Assembly: GCA_019722365.1 (NCBI GenBank)
Contig: JADFUC010002016.1
Location: 62,001-126,000, forward strand
DNA from: Lithospermum erythrorhizon
Lineage: Eukaryota; Streptophyta; Magnoliopsida; Boraginales; Boraginaceae
DNA: 64,000 bases
Direction: 5' to 3'
This document shows, in pieces, positions 11,882 to 25,200 of this stretch (its first letter is position 1; each line of letters begins with the position of its first letter). The translations under genes and the position numbers were made by a program. The notes under the pieces are model-generated. The model did no database searches. It saw only the letters and a list, made by a program, of their open reading frames with translations, and was not told the origin of the DNA.

Positions 11882-14319
11882 AACGCCTCTCGAACTAGTA
11901 TATACATACTTGGTGTCATTTCTGTCTCTAATCAAGACAATCTTTTAATGTCAATTTTGAATTTAGTACTGAAGCGCATTGCCCCTGAATCTCCATTTAA
12001 TGGCATGCAATGATTAACTTAATTTATCGAAGTTTGGTATTAATTTCTATTTCTCGAGTTAATTCTATATCGTAGAATTTAATCTAGTTGACATGAATCA
12101 AGTCATGCTGAAATCATTTAATGAAGAAGTTCCAATCCTATGTGGATTTGAAATAAATATCACGCTTTTGAATTAATTCAAATCCTTTAGGGATATGTTT
12201 AAAATCTGATTGGGATAGATTAAACATGGAATTTATGATGTTAATTTTGTGGATAATTAATTAACTTCTTTGGTTTAAAATTATTTCTACATTTTTCCGA
12301 AATTTTCAATATTTTGGGATTTTCTGACATTTATTTGGATTTTCCGCATAACCGAATGTAAAGATGTATCCGAAAATCTAACTCGAATTCAGCACTTAGT
12401 GCCGGGTCAAACCATCTCGTGGACGAGGTGTAATTTTCCTTTATGCAATAATTAGCTTATTTGGTTGTCACTATTACCTTTATTTTATTAGTACGGAAGA
12501 TATTTCTTTTTATGGTAACAGCTGATATGAAATAACTGAAGTTTCCGACTAGGACTTTTCTGGTCATCCTTATTTTGCAGGGTAGTAACTAAATTTTCCT
12601 CTCTTATTTTATATTAAACTCTATTTTTCGGGCTAACTGCTACTTACTCTGATCGTTTCTGCCTTTATTTTCATATTCTTCACCACTTTCTTTATATAAG
12701 TATGTTCTTCCCAAAATTTGAGACAATTTCTTCCTTCTTCCCTAATTTTAACACTGTCAGAGTTAGAATAAAATTTTATCTTTTTAATAGCTTTATTTAT
12801 TTCTGCCATTAACTCATGATTTTGGTTTTTCTTTGTGAAAATTTCAGGAAGTGTGTACTTTTGACTTGAATTTTGAGTTTCATTTTCAAGTAAGTTTTCC
12901 CATTCTTTGTCATTATTTATCTGGGCGACATAGGATATAGTTTAATGATGTCATTACTTGCTTTAATGTCATGCTAATTACTTGAAAATAATCATGAAAT
13001 CAAACATCATATAATTTGAATTTGTTGCTGAAATTTCCAGCATATTGTTTTGCACTTTGCGAATTTTTATCGCCGAGCATGATTTATTTAAATATGAATT
13101 GTGTGAGATTCTATAAATGTAGAGAGTATTCCCCAAATTTTCTCTAAGTTTTAAAATTGTGAGGTAGGCTCCGCTGTAATTTATTTTTCAAGGCTAGTTT
13201 CGTTTTAGTAACTTGCATTAAAAGTGTGGATTATGATGCTTCGCTTATCCTTGGAATGATCCACGTGATCAAATCGAAGGTATCAAGAGGCCGATTTTAG
13301 ACCACTTTACGTGTGGGTCGACCTGAGCAGTTTTCAGATTCATTCGCAATCTACTGAAGTGGATTTTCTGAAATTTCTCTATATAGAACTTTGAAAAATT
13401 CTATCGAAAATTTGCTCAAGATCGGAATTTAGTGGGATCGGCGACCACTCAAGGTCTTTAATCTCCTTATATCATGCAGTATAGGTCTAACAATTTTGTG
13501 TATTAGCCTGTTAAACCCCTTTGGAGACAGTGCAGTGCATTTTTTCCTTTTGTCCTTGATGCTTGTTTTCCATGAATATTTGAGTTCAAATGGGTTCGCT
13601 TCGTGTCTTCAATTCATGGAGTATCATACCAAGACGAACGGGTATATTGAAATACCTCTGTCCCTAATTCATTTATGGCTTTGGTTTGTTTTCACAAAGG
13701 TTCCATAAGATTTTTTAACATCCATGTTCATCCCGGATCCCATTTTCCTTCTTCTTTTGGCTTCTTTGGTCTCAGTTGACTTAGCTGAATAGTGGGTCTC
13801 AACACTCAGCCTCTTGTTGCTCCTTTTGTTTCATGAACTACGTGGCTTCATGCACGAGTTTTTCCTTGTAATCACGGAGCGGATAACTTTATGCGTGAGT
13901 AAAATCTCAGCGATTCGCTTTTCATGAATGCTCCCATTCACAGCTGTAAAGATGAACTTACTTCACTGACGAGCAATTATCGTGAGTAGATCTCATGATC
14001 AGACGTGATCGTTTCTCTTCTATGGAAGCATACATAGCTCCGGTTATTGCTACTAGGTAGTGTCCTGGATTTATAGTAGTCCTTAGACAATCTTCTAGCT
14101 TTTAGATCATGTCTTCCCTTTCTCATGTAGACAGTTTCTCGTGGACTGGAAGGACTGCGATCTAAGCTATGTTGACTTTAGGCAGAGCTTCCACTTCTAG
14201 ATAGCATGACATGTGTTGGAATACGCCTGGCTGTAGGCCTTTGGGTCACGTAGGATTATCCTGTTGCTTTCACCTGAACCTACACCGAGTATATGTGGTG
14301 TGTTTTTTTTGAAGAATTC

Positions 14320-14830
14320 CCATCCCTTTGTCCTTTAGTATCTCTTGCAGCTTTATGCTTCATCTTTTACTTGTGAGAGTCTTGCTATGCGTAACGCTGG
14401 ATATGATTAGCTTGTGTGTAGGGATGCCACACTCAAGCAGTGCAATTTACGTTCCTACCACGAACTCCAGATTCTTTATTCACAGCTGAGTTCGACGCTC
14501 TATTTGGTCACAGAGGATCCATCTGCCCAAGCCAAATCGTTCTGTATCAAACTTCCTAGGTATTGAGTTTTAGATCCTCCGAGGTCATGTATACTTATGG
14601 ATATCGATCATTTTCCCATGAAGTCCTCCGAGTAAAGTGGAAAATGATCACAACTTCCTGTGTATCAGATTTTAGGAATTCCCATCCCTTTATCCCTCCA
14701 GAGGTCATATTTAGGTAGTTAGATCCTCAAGTTCTTCTTTAGAGGATGTATTTCTCCTCAAAACCTCGGACAGCTCCCATCGATCATTTTCTGATATAAA
14801 TTCTATGGTTTTAAATGATCCTTCTCTAAC
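14320..14830. repeat. Direct repeat inside the retrotransposon
   Basis: GAATTCCCATCCCTTT occurs near 14315 and again near 14677, each next to TCC and followed by other short shared words, and GATCATTTT/AAATGATC words recur near 14607, 14642 and 14783. This indicates an internally repeated non-coding segment rather than coding sequence. Confidence 0.5.
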
Positions 14831-15289
14831 CATTTGACCTTTGGGCCCTCTAAGTCTGTAGAGAATATCATGGATGTAAAAGGGAACTTTATTTCCTCTC
14901 TATGTGTTGTCACTCATGCATGAGTCTTTTTTGATTTAACACTTCTTCCGAATTCTATTTGTGACTGTCCTCGTAGTCAAGGAGTGTGCAAATAAAGGGT
15001 AGAATATTGTCTCTCCCATCCTTGCCAGTTGGGAAGCTCGAGACTCGTGACAATTCAGCCTTTCTGCATCTGTTATGTAACATGTCAGTGTCTTTTGACT
15101 TTCTGAGCAGTTCCTGATAAGAGAAAGCCGCTTAGCATTTTGTGTTTCACTGTTGTAGATATTTTATTCTCTCACTAAGGAGGCACAATAAAATAGGACT
15201 TGTTTGTGTCATTACTGTATCTGGGATTCCAAGTTGCCTACGTACTCCAAAAGTGATCAAGTCAACGAGTTTGGGGGCCTGATCTTTAA

Positions 15290-15830
15290 CCTTTATACCA
15301 AGGAGGATAATTGGGTAGTTTATACCTTTTCATACTTAGGAGTTCTATAGCTAAATTAACCTCTACTCGGTAGGGTCTACAGCTTATCCTCGTGTTCATG
15401 AGTCTATAACCTGCACTTGCAGGGCTTCTGACACCCTATTCTGTTCAGAGTCTATAAGTAGTTAACCCCGAGTTTAGTGAAGGGACAATATACCGTGTTC
15501 AGGAGGGTGGCTAGCTTATCCTCATGCTTAGAGACTGATAAATTTATACTGCTCGTGGAGTGGTCAGCATGCATCTTCATGTTGTAGAAGTTTGAATAGC
15601 TTATACCATGTCAGATGTGTCAGTAATATCATGCCCGGAGGCTGGATGCTTATTCTCTGTTCAGGAGTGGTTGGGCAGTTTACCCGCTTTCAAGAGGCCG
15701 ACGCTTTATACTTAAATTGTGGGAGTGGTCAAGTGCTTTTATCCTCATGCTTTTGGAGGTCGATAGTTTATACTGTGTTCGTGATGTCAGCGCTATCATG
15801 CTCAGAGGGGTTTAGGCTTATCTTTTAGAA
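15290..15830. repeat. About 55-bp degenerate tandem repeat array inside the retrotransposon
   Basis: The motif pair TTTATACT...GTTCAGGAG...TTATCCTCATGCTT recurs along the stretch. TATCCTCATG-like words start near 15385, 15517, 15571, 15629, 15737 and 15793, giving spacings of about 54-58 bases or twice that. GTTTATAC-like words follow the same rhythm. Untranslated tandem repeats are common in some large Ty3/gypsy lineages. Short open frames here (15592-15828 +) are repeat shadows. Confidence 0.72.
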
Positions 15831-17047
15831 GCTGAACTCAGTTTTGGTAATGCACGTATTTTTACTCCCTTGTTCCGGGATGGGCTTTGCAGAGCTCAAG
15901 TCTCAACTCATCATTGCTTTCTATGAACACAAGCGCTGCTCACTTCATTTATTTAGCATCGCCTGGAGACATTCATTCCATAACGCTTGTTCATGGATGT
16001 ACTTGTATATACGTCTTTGGGATGTCGCTTGAGAAACCTCGAGGACACCCCTTTGGTCAGTACCGGCTTGAGCACTTTGATATATAATTAATTATCGCTC
16101 CTTCAAATTCTTTCTTATCTGCTTTGAATAATAGCCATGTTCTAGTTCATGCCCCCGAACTCCTCAGAAGAGGATTTGGCCTCCCCCGCCTTTCCTCACT
16201 GAGGCATGGGAGGTTAGCCATGAATCTCTCCTTTCATTACTTCCAAGGACGAGACCTCATGTTGCTTGAAATTGCCAAGAAGTGTCCTGTCTAAAGATGC
16301 CTTCATCTTCTTCTTCTATGTTAAAGCACGAACAGCTTCTTCCTCCTCGCTTTGTCCTGAATATGATGAAGTTCTTTTTTCCCCAGCCTATCAAAACATC
16401 TTTCTTGGGCCGGGTCTTTGCTTTCTACTCGCCTCAAAGACAAGATGTACCTTCGCTATTCGCTCTTTCCGTTCAGAGAAGACTTTTCTACTACTTGACG
16501 CAAGTGGGTGCTTATTTACCCGCTGATTAGGAATCTCTGTGAGGAGTTGTAAGGACATATTCAAGTCCTGCTTGAAGGACTTTCAATGGGCATGACCTTC
16601 CCGATACATCATCTTTTTGTGTTTCGCTTTCACCTATGCAATTTGTCACCCGTAACTCCCAGCAGTTAAATTCTCCTGTGGTTTTCAGACATTCTTGTGG
16701 TCAAGGCCGGCCTCTCACCAAGCGGTCATAAGCCTGTCCCATGGTCATGTCGACTTGATCTACTAGCCGGTGGCACAAAGCCTTTAATGTTTTCAAGCTA
16801 CTCTTTTTCCAGCTCGGGTCAACGGTAAAATGAGCCATTCAATAAGCTGTGTTTATCGTCCTTTCCGTAAGGATCGGCCCAACTCGGGGCATTTTAGAGG
16901 GGGCTCTTGCCACCGAGGTCAACTATTTTTCCGATAGTACTTGGCCTCCTCATGGCAAGCGATTCTTCGACTGTAGCGGGGTTTTCTAAATTTGATCATT
17001 CTTTCTACCACTTTGCAATACTCGACATGGACGTAGGTCGAGGGAAC

Positions 17048-17332
17048 TCAGACATTACTATAATCCATGACGTCCCCAAAGAGCATATTGTATCCGGAAT
17101 AATGAATACATGGAACCACGTAGGTAATCTCTAGTTCTAATATTGTCAAGCAAGGTTTGGCTACTTTCCTAAGGCTCTTTAATGCTGAAGGAACTTTAGA
17201 TTTAATATAATGAGACTGCTGATTCTCGCTGTATATTCCTAAGAGTTTCAATGTTTGAAGTAGGATGTTCACAATTGATCCTCTATCTACCAATATCCTC
17301 CACGATCCTTCTTTCATATATGTCCCCGACAC
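17048..17332 (-). pseudogene. Retropepsin (aspartic protease) fragment of the retrotransposon
   Basis: The 94-codon frame contains WRILVDRGSIVNILLQTLKLLGI near its start, which matches the retrotransposon protease pattern (hydrophobic-hydrophobic-D-T/S-G-S-hydrophobic, then NILF and LGI). The catalytic motif expected as DTGS or DNGS reads DRGS (about residues 17-20), and upstream protease sequence lies in another frame, so it is not functional. It fixes the coding strand of the element as minus. A more downstream stretch (about 16900-16680, minus) reads for about 30 codons without a domain that I recognise. Confidence 0.6.
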
Positions 17333-19155
17333 AAAAGTTAGGTCTATCAGAATCGTGATATTCTCGGGGTGCCTTTGTTCTCATAAGGTAACAACATAGG
17401 TTCAGAGATTACTTAGTATGGCTTTAGGCACCTCTTTATCCTCCTGCTGAGCTCCTCTTCTATCCGAAAATAGTATGTGAATCGTGGTCGGAGTCACTTG
17501 AGTAATTTGCCCATGCTTTCTCGGCTCATCACACCCAAGTCGCCCTGCACTGACCTCCTCAAGGTCAGATGACTATGAGGGTGGTGTGGTTAGCTGAGAC
17601 TTTGTCTTTCTCGAGCAAGATTGCCTCCTTTCTAAGCTAAGTCCATCACCTTCTCCTTGTTATGAAACACTCTATGTAGATGATTCCAAGACTGGGTGAA
17701 GCATCAATAATCATTTTCGGTGCTTCTATTTTGCTTCCTAGATTAATTTTGGCGCTTAGCAATTTTAGAACATTAATGGAATGTCATGTCAAACAATGAA
17801 TATTCTTTGGCCCATTTTTAGCTGGTAGACGTTTTCACCGAGATCGTTAATTCTCTATTCTTTTATTTTGAAGGAAAACTTACTGACTTCAAGTCACCGC
17901 ATGTGATTCCTTCTTCGCCTGGGTCGCCCCTCTGGTCTTTGACCTCGATTCGCTCCTAAGTGCCAGCCATATCGGGGCGCCGAATTTTCTCTTTATTTGC
18001 AGTTTGGCCGGGTCGCCTCCATATCATGCTCGGGTTATAGCCGCTTGAATGTCATGGGTAGTATACCTTGCGTAATGTATTGCAGTCCCATCGCATGTCA
18101 TGTGATGAAACATGCCTGAGCATGATGCTTCCGCCGCCTATCTTTGCATTTAATTCACGCATTCTCCATCGGTTACGTAAGTCCGCTACCCCGCCATCTT
18201 TAAGTCATTTAGCGTTGGTTACTTATATTACAACTGCTCATGAGTGCTAAAGAAGCAAGCTAAGAACCGTGATTCCAAATGGTTGACGGGCGGCCGGGTT
18301 CTAGTTCGTATACCACCAACGCATTGCCTTTGAGCGATCGAACGAACTGCCAATTCACGCTGATCCCATTCAGGCCGTTTATTACATGTCTCAAAGTGAG
18401 TTTTGCAGTGATGTTTAGTTCCACACCCATCAAACTGAATTTGGGAGGTCAGAAGCCATGAGGGGAATTTCAACTGTCTATACGGAGTAAGTGGTTAATA
18501 TAATAAGTGGTACGAATTCCTCGGCCCCGATTGTCTGACGCCTGGGAGATAAACTCCTGAGTCAGGTCATAGAGTATGGTTCCGCTTTCAATCGAGACAA
18601 CCGGTACATTTGTAGCCTTTGTTGGTCGCCAGGCATGCTCGAAAGCCTTGACAAGGGAGAGAGACAAGTTGCCTTCAGTGTAGCCTTTTTGTAGGGAAAG
18701 AGGCTCCTCCGCCAGGTTTCACTCCCCTAAAGAAGCTTCGACTGCCTGTGTTTGATAAGTGAGTCGCCCCCAAGCAAAGCAGTACTTGTTTAGCTAAGTC
18801 CGATCACTTGAGAGCAACTACTTGCTCTTTTCCAGGTCATGACTCTGCCATCAATAAGCAAGATATAATGAAAGCTGTAGCTGAAATGGCATAGGACTCT
18901 CTCAATGGGTGTGTAGTCAAAGTGAGAAACATGATGGATATGAATACCGGTTGCAGGCTCTAGGCCTCTAGGGTATCAAGACTGTGGTTGCAATAAGGAC
19001 AAGACATTCGGGCCATTTCAGCGCCTAGAAACCGGCCATATGTAGTCAGCCTGATAATTTTAAGGATTCTCGCAATATGTTCGCATCTGTAGACCTCTTG
19101 CTAGTTGTTTATGTTTCAAGCATTCCTCCAGTCGAAATAACGAAGAGTAGAGATA

Positions 19156-19173
19156 GTCCCACCGGGCGTGCCA
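19156..19173 (-). other. Primer binding site of the retrotransposon
   Basis: On the minus strand TGGCACGCCCGGTGGGAC starts five bases after the end of the 5' LTR. It begins with TGG, as required to pair with the CCA end of a tRNA. I did not assign the tRNA, because I could not match it from memory to one isoacceptor with confidence. Confidence 0.65.
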
Positions 19174-19178
19174 AGATT

Positions 19179-20795
19179 TGTAAATGCTAGATACATTTTA
19201 TTATTTATAAATATGAAGAATACAATAAAAAACCCCTTGTGGAAATCTATCTAGGTACAAAATAATTTATCAATCGATTGATGTCCTACTATCAGCCTCA
19301 AGGTTTCTCTAAACGCACTGACTGCTTGATGCTGACTTTACTCAGCGCAGCTTCCTCGATCACTTGACCAGGCCTCGATTTGGGCTCGGAACGAGGCTAG
19401 ATTTTTTTATGGATCCTCGAGCCGACTTGATTTAAGCTGATCAAGAGTATGATCTGCTGAAATGGATTTGGATTTGTGCCTCAATTTGGATGCTGAGTTG
19501 ATAATGAATCGACTTACCTATCTCTAACCGGAGAAGACTGAGTCTGGACTGGTCTCGATTGATATGGTCTCAAACAGAAGCCTTAGTAATGTATACCAAG
19601 TTACTGATCTGATCTTTAGTCTTTTAGACTCGAGTCATGGGACTTGGAATTGATTCGATACGTGTTCATGTGTTATGTCTTAAAGAAATATCCGGCATGC
19701 CTGTGACTAAGTCAGTGCTTAAGGTGTTATTCCGATTCTCAAAGCTATCCAGTGGATATGCTCAGATCACAAGCAGGATGCCTTAGCAATTACTCAGATT
19801 CTCTCGATAGATAGAAGAAATTTTATATCACAGCCTATGATTTATCATGTGGGCATTTATAGCTTAATCATGTACTTTATTTGGATTTACGAGATCCTAC
19901 CGATCGATTCTATCCGTTTTTATGTCTTTGATCCTCGAAATTAAATAAGCTCAGGCAAAGAATTCAACCTCAGACTTGGGTCTCCAAGTTTATTTTCGTC
20001 CTGGGTTGAAGATTTTTGTGTTCTTCTACTTAGTTCTTCAATTTAGGTACATGTTTCAGCTTATAGTGTCAAGATTTATATTTTTCTCCGAATAGCTAGC
20101 ACCTTCAAAGATTTTCTATGAAGAAATACCATCCGAGATGTTCTATGCTAAATTCTCTTAGGAGCTATTGTATTTCAGATGAAATTAAATATAATAGGGA
20201 GTATTTATATATTGACGCATTGACTACAATCAATTTGGATTTTGATCTTAACTGCTGAATCCGAGGTAATGATCCGAGCAATTGATTTTATGGAAATTAC
20301 TTTTCCTCCACTCCAAGCATACAAGCACTTATTCGACGGCACCGTAAGGCCCCTCGATTCTGCTTTTAGTCAAACGCTTTTATGTTGTGTTCTAATTCTG
20401 AGTGGCTCAGCTAAACCCAGTTTTTTCTGCAGTCTTTATTTTGCTCCCCAAAGCCTAACTTCCATTTCACGCCAAATAAATGTAAAATGATGTAATAAAT
20501 TTGGGGATTTTCGAGTCCTAAACATCGAAGCCATTTAATTTGCTTATTTTCGAACTCATTTGAGTTAAAATTTAGAGTTAATTAATGTATAAAACCCCTA
20601 ATTTGGACTTTAATTTTAATTTCATGCTTAATTTCGGAAACCTTTATTATTATTCCATACGTGTTTGATTTTTATTACGCTCGGTCAACTCTAATTGCCA
20701 CGTAGCTCATATGGATCAATTTTCTTTAATTCCATTTCAACATTGAAATAAATCGATTTTTATTAAATTTATTTAATAAATTTCGACTATCTACA
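19179..20795 (-). repeat. 5' LTR of the retrotransposon
   Basis: About 1617 bp. It starts TGTAGATAGTCGAAATTT at 20795 on the minus strand and ends CATTTACA at 19179. The same start and end words occur in the solo LTR at 41707-43121, whose limits are proven by a target duplication, which supports these boundaries. Confidence 0.85.
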
Positions 20796-22249
20796 CTCAC
20801 TATAAATGTTCTAGATTCGTCCTTGATATTGCAATATAATTGATAATATAAATGATAATACTAAGTAAATATAACAAATAAATTAAATCGATATTTTAGA
20901 AGTCCCAAAATACGAAATTCCAATTTGACAAAAAGAAATGGGTGCGTGGCATGTTACATGTCGAAGAGGGTGAGGAAACAGATGAGTGGACAAATGGAGG
21001 AGTTGAGGAAAATCCATATGTTAACAGCGTGGTTAAGCGTAGCTACTTCATCACCCTCATGCAGCAATATTGGTATATGAGGGTTGAAATCAAAACCCCC
21101 AAACTGCCTAATCATCAACCTCCTTAGCTATGCCTTAACCTTTCAATGCTTGCAGGGGTTATTATGACGACTAACTTGACTACCTTTGTACTAGTCTTTA
21201 TTATTGCTCATTTGAATCATAAGAACGACAACGAGTTTAAGAGTTGTGTTGAACTAGTTGCTAAAATACACGTATTCAAACAGTTAAAATCCTCCGTAAC
21301 TCTTTCTTCAACGGCTATCAATCACACGTATTCAATTCAAACGTAGTCTTCTCAAATAAACAAGGCTAACCTTGATTCCAAAATTTCAGCTTTTAATTTA
21401 TAAAAACAATTCAATTTGAACATTAACATATTTTTTATACACGATTTTCTCCATATTATAGACGACTTTCACCAAACCCTCTTATTTCTTCAAAGAAAAG
21501 TTTCCTACCTTCATCTCCTCTTTAGCAAAGTTCAATTACTCTCTTCTATTTCTTTTTTCTTTAGTTAATCTTCATTAATCCATCAATCCATCTTTATCTT
21601 ACCAACCATCTGATTACTATGGTGAGAATAAATTTAGCAACCACTTCAAAAATCAATCAAATCACACAAATAAATAACTCCTCCATCCTAGGAAAAATTT
21701 CCAGCTCACTAAAAATCATGCCTATCACCCCAAAAATTAATTCATCCTCCTCGAAGAATATTTCCTTTACTCCAAAAGTCATCTCCATCATTCAAAATCA
21801 ATTTTCCACCAACCAAAAAAGATTTTCCACCACCTCAAAAAATATTAATAATCCCACATCTTATCCTACTCTTCTTCAACCGCCATCCAATTCATCAAAG
21901 CATCCCCATCTCCCTAATAAGAACATGGCCAAAAAGGAATGTGAGTATATTTCATCATCTTTGGATCTTGATATTGGAATTAAGGGACGCTCGTAAAAAA
22001 GGAGAACGTTCTCTAATGTTCAAATTGGATGTGGTAGAGAGAATAACTCATTTCTTCTCATATATTCCATGTTGATGATGGAATCGAGTAAAAAATCTGA
22101 TGAGGTTAAGAATAATTATGATGACAAAACTGGATTGGTTCTCAACATTGATGTGCCAGCAGAAAATAGTACTATTGTTGAGTCTGAGGTGGGGCAAAGC
22201 AGTGTAGATTCGGATCAAGACCCCTCCCAACTTTAACGACAATTATTGT
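20796..22249. other. Unassigned DNA between LTR element and LINE
   Basis: Contains open frames at 20942-21127, 21146-21346 and 21619-21996 (+). The last (125 codons) is very rich in Ser, Thr, Asn, Lys and Ile and has no domain that I recognise; it could be the low-complexity N-terminal part of the LINE's first ORF, but I cannot show this. Confidence 0.35.
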
Positions 22250-25200
22250 TTGAGTAAGGAGCTTGAGTTAACTCCATTATGGATTCGAGTCATTGTGTCG
22301 TTTATAAAATCACGTTTCTAGCTGACGACTACGATATCATAAAGAAGCTTGGAATTTTAGGACGAGAGACTAGATATGCCCACCTGATACCTAGTCGAAT
22401 TGAAATTGAACCACAAAGAATTTAACAATTGGGATCAAAACAAAAACAATATTTTACTGTTCGAAAACCCAAGTTTCCAACTATTGTCCAATTATTTTTC
22501 TTCAAATGATTTGAGTTGTCAAGCTTCTCAACAATCCCAAACGCCAATGTTTAAATTTATCTTAACCTGCAGGCGACCTCCACAAATTTCATTTACTACG
22601 CCCTTCGGTAGTCATGATTTAAATTGGATATTTGCCATCTTAGTGAAACCATTATTCATTTCTTCCGGCTAACTCTTCATTATCTAGACTTTTCACGTTA
22701 CTTCATGACATTTCATTTTCAGGCCATAAATAAAGTCTTTAGTAGGCTTTTTCCAATATTAAAGCAAATTCCATTCACCTTTCTAAACACTCTTTTTTAG
22801 ATTACACTAATCACAAACTTTCCTTGCATTCACTCAGATGACATTATCCCAATTACAGTAGAGAAACAAGGAATTTTATATCTCAACATCTCAAGCCTCT
22901 TTCCGAATTTACCCATCCTTATACGCGAGATTTCCAAGTTCCCTTCAAACAGAAAACACTCAACCAACACCATTCCAGATCCTATCACCAATTTCCTATC
23001 CAACTTGGGTCAGCACTCCCTCTGTACTGGCCGTAAATTCTCTCTGACCGGGATTAGGCGTATTAATATCTTCGAAAATTAGATGAGCACCAGTACTTTA
23101 ACGGTCTCACGCTTTTCCTTCCTCATCTTGTCGTAAGGTCTTTCTATCCAAAGATCGAGCACGACCCATTCTTATTTCCAACATCAATGAATCCATACTT
23201 AGACCTTCAAACTTGAATCTTCTCACCCTCCTTCCTGCCTTTCCCCATCTTATAGTAGATTCTTTTCGGGGTGTGGAAGAATTTCTATGAATTTATCTCC
23301 TAATTTATTTCTTTTCTTCTCAGTTTATCTCATTCCAATAACTTCAAATATGTCAAGAATATCATCAAGTCATGGAATAATAAAAAAATTGGAAACATCT
23401 TCACCCAAATTAAGAAGATCGAAAAAAGATTAATCTTTGTACAAAACCGGCCATCTAGTTAAATCAACTTGATCTCTTACTTAAATCAAGCATTTAATAT
23501 TGAAGTATAGATTTCCAAAGCTAAAGTTGTCTAGAAGACAAAATACTAAATTCTACCTCATATCATATATAAAGCCAAGATTACCATTCTCGAAAGTCTA
23601 CGGGTACTGTGAAATCTCATCACCAAGAAAGTGAATCAAAGATCACCGTAAGAATCTACATTTATGGATTTCACCCCATTCAATAAATCAAGATGAAGTT
23701 TTTGAAATCCTTTGTTACATATCACAAACACTCAGATACCCCAAAAATTGATTACCTTAGCATCTCTTCATGTAGAAGCTTAAATATTCTTTTAAATTAC
23801 TCCCCACTATAAATTCTAGTCCAGATGGCTTTCTAGCAGTAATTTATCAAAAAAATTTGGGATGCTGTCGAATGATGTCATCAAAGCAATTCTTAAATTC
23901 CTAAACAGTGATCACATCCTCAAGGAAATTAACAACACGTTCATTACCCTAATTCCCAAAGTCGACTCTCCTTGTTCGATTAGGGATTATAGACCAATTA
24001 GTCTTTGTAATGCCATTTACAAGATTGCTTCGAAAACCATTGTAAACCGTCTAAAACGCATTTGAACTCCCTCATCTCTCCCTTTCAAAATGGTTTTGTA
24101 CATGGTAGAGGATGAAAGCTCAAGACAACGCCAATGGCTCAAGAACTTACACACACCATTGGGAATGTCCAAATGTAAAAGAACGGGGACGGATGCCATC
24201 AAAATTGACAAAAGACGGTGACTACCCATAATACTGCAATTGTTAATGGTCAAACCTCTGAACCCTTCAAGCCTTCCTGTGGCCTTAGACAAGGGGACCC
24301 TCTCTCGCCTATACTTTTTACCCTCTGCACTGAAGTCCTCACCTCTTCCTTTCTCCATCACCAAACCATAAAGAATCTTAAAGGAGTTTCTATTGCAAGA
24401 AATGGACCTCAAGTTTCACCTCCTTCATTTATAGCTACTTCTTTATTCAATCTTTGATAGTAAAACCCTAAACATCGCCTTTCAACTCAACTTATCAACA
24501 CCTTTTATAATGGCTCGTCAAAATCATCAACTTTCTCACAAATCCATTATCATATTTAGTCTTACGCACCATCACTCGAGCAATAAATGCACTGACAATT
24601 TAATATTTCAAGTTTTAATTTTTGAAGCTACCTTATATCCTCCTCGACATTACAAAATGTAAAATAATTTTTACAAATATCATTGACAAAATAAAAAGGA
24701 AAATCCTTTCTTGGAGAGCTAAATTTCTGATTTCACGTCACACTGGGATGAAGATGTACTAAAATCCAATTCTTGTCTATCCAATGAGTGTCTACAAATT
24801 TCCACTCACAGTTCTTCGGGATATTGATCGAATATTGGCAAACTTTCTTTGGGGAGGAACTCAATCTTCATCTATTCACTGGATTAATTGGGAGTTTCTT
24901 CACCTTGAGACTAGTAAAGGTGGCCTTGGTTTCAAACATCATCACCACTTCAATCTTGCTCTCCTCTCCCGCAACGGTTCAACATACCTATGTCTTCTAC
25001 CCTCAAATCAAAATACTTCCCTAACACCTCTCCTTTCACTATCCCGATCAAATCAAACTCTTCATGAACTTGGAAAGTTTCTCTAATTTTAGCATCATGT
25101 GTATATCCTGAACATACTAGCTTCAGGAGTGATCCTCAAATCTTAGCGCTAATCCTCCTGCCTGGCCCAAGCTTACCTTATATTTGTCTCTCAAACTCTA

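Larger units (their letters stand above)
10295..20795 (-). mobile_element. Degenerate LTR retrotransposon, probably Ty3/gypsy type, minus strand
   Basis: Two diverged but clearly collinear direct repeats (10295-11881 and 19179-20795) enclose about 7.3 kb. The orientation is set by three signs on the minus strand: the LTR begins TGTAGATAGTCG (5' LTR, at 20795) and ends in ACA; a primer-binding-site-like TGGCACGCCCGGTGGGAC follows 5 bases after the 5' LTR; and a retropepsin-like frame lies at 17048-17332. A weak purine-rich tract (GAGAGGCG) precedes the 3' LTR. Reverse transcriptase, RNase H and integrase were not recognisable, so the pol region is either deleted or mutated beyond eye recognition. 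Large parts (12-16 kb) are non-coding and contain repeats. The two LTRs differ by many substitutions and indels, so the insertion is old. No matching target duplication was found. Confidence 0.85.

Noticed and set aside
10295..20795. Target duplication for the full LTR element
   Set aside because: Flanks AAAAA (left) and CTCAC (right) do not match; the left boundary may be off or the site mutated, so no duplication is claimed.
21619..21996. 125-codon frame rich in Ser, Thr, Lys and Asn
   Set aside because: Low-complexity, no recognised domain; possibly LINE ORF1 leader but unsupported.
24017..24412. 131-codon minus-strand frame
   Set aside because: Antisense to the LINE reverse transcriptase fragments, which have clear RT motifs on the plus strand.
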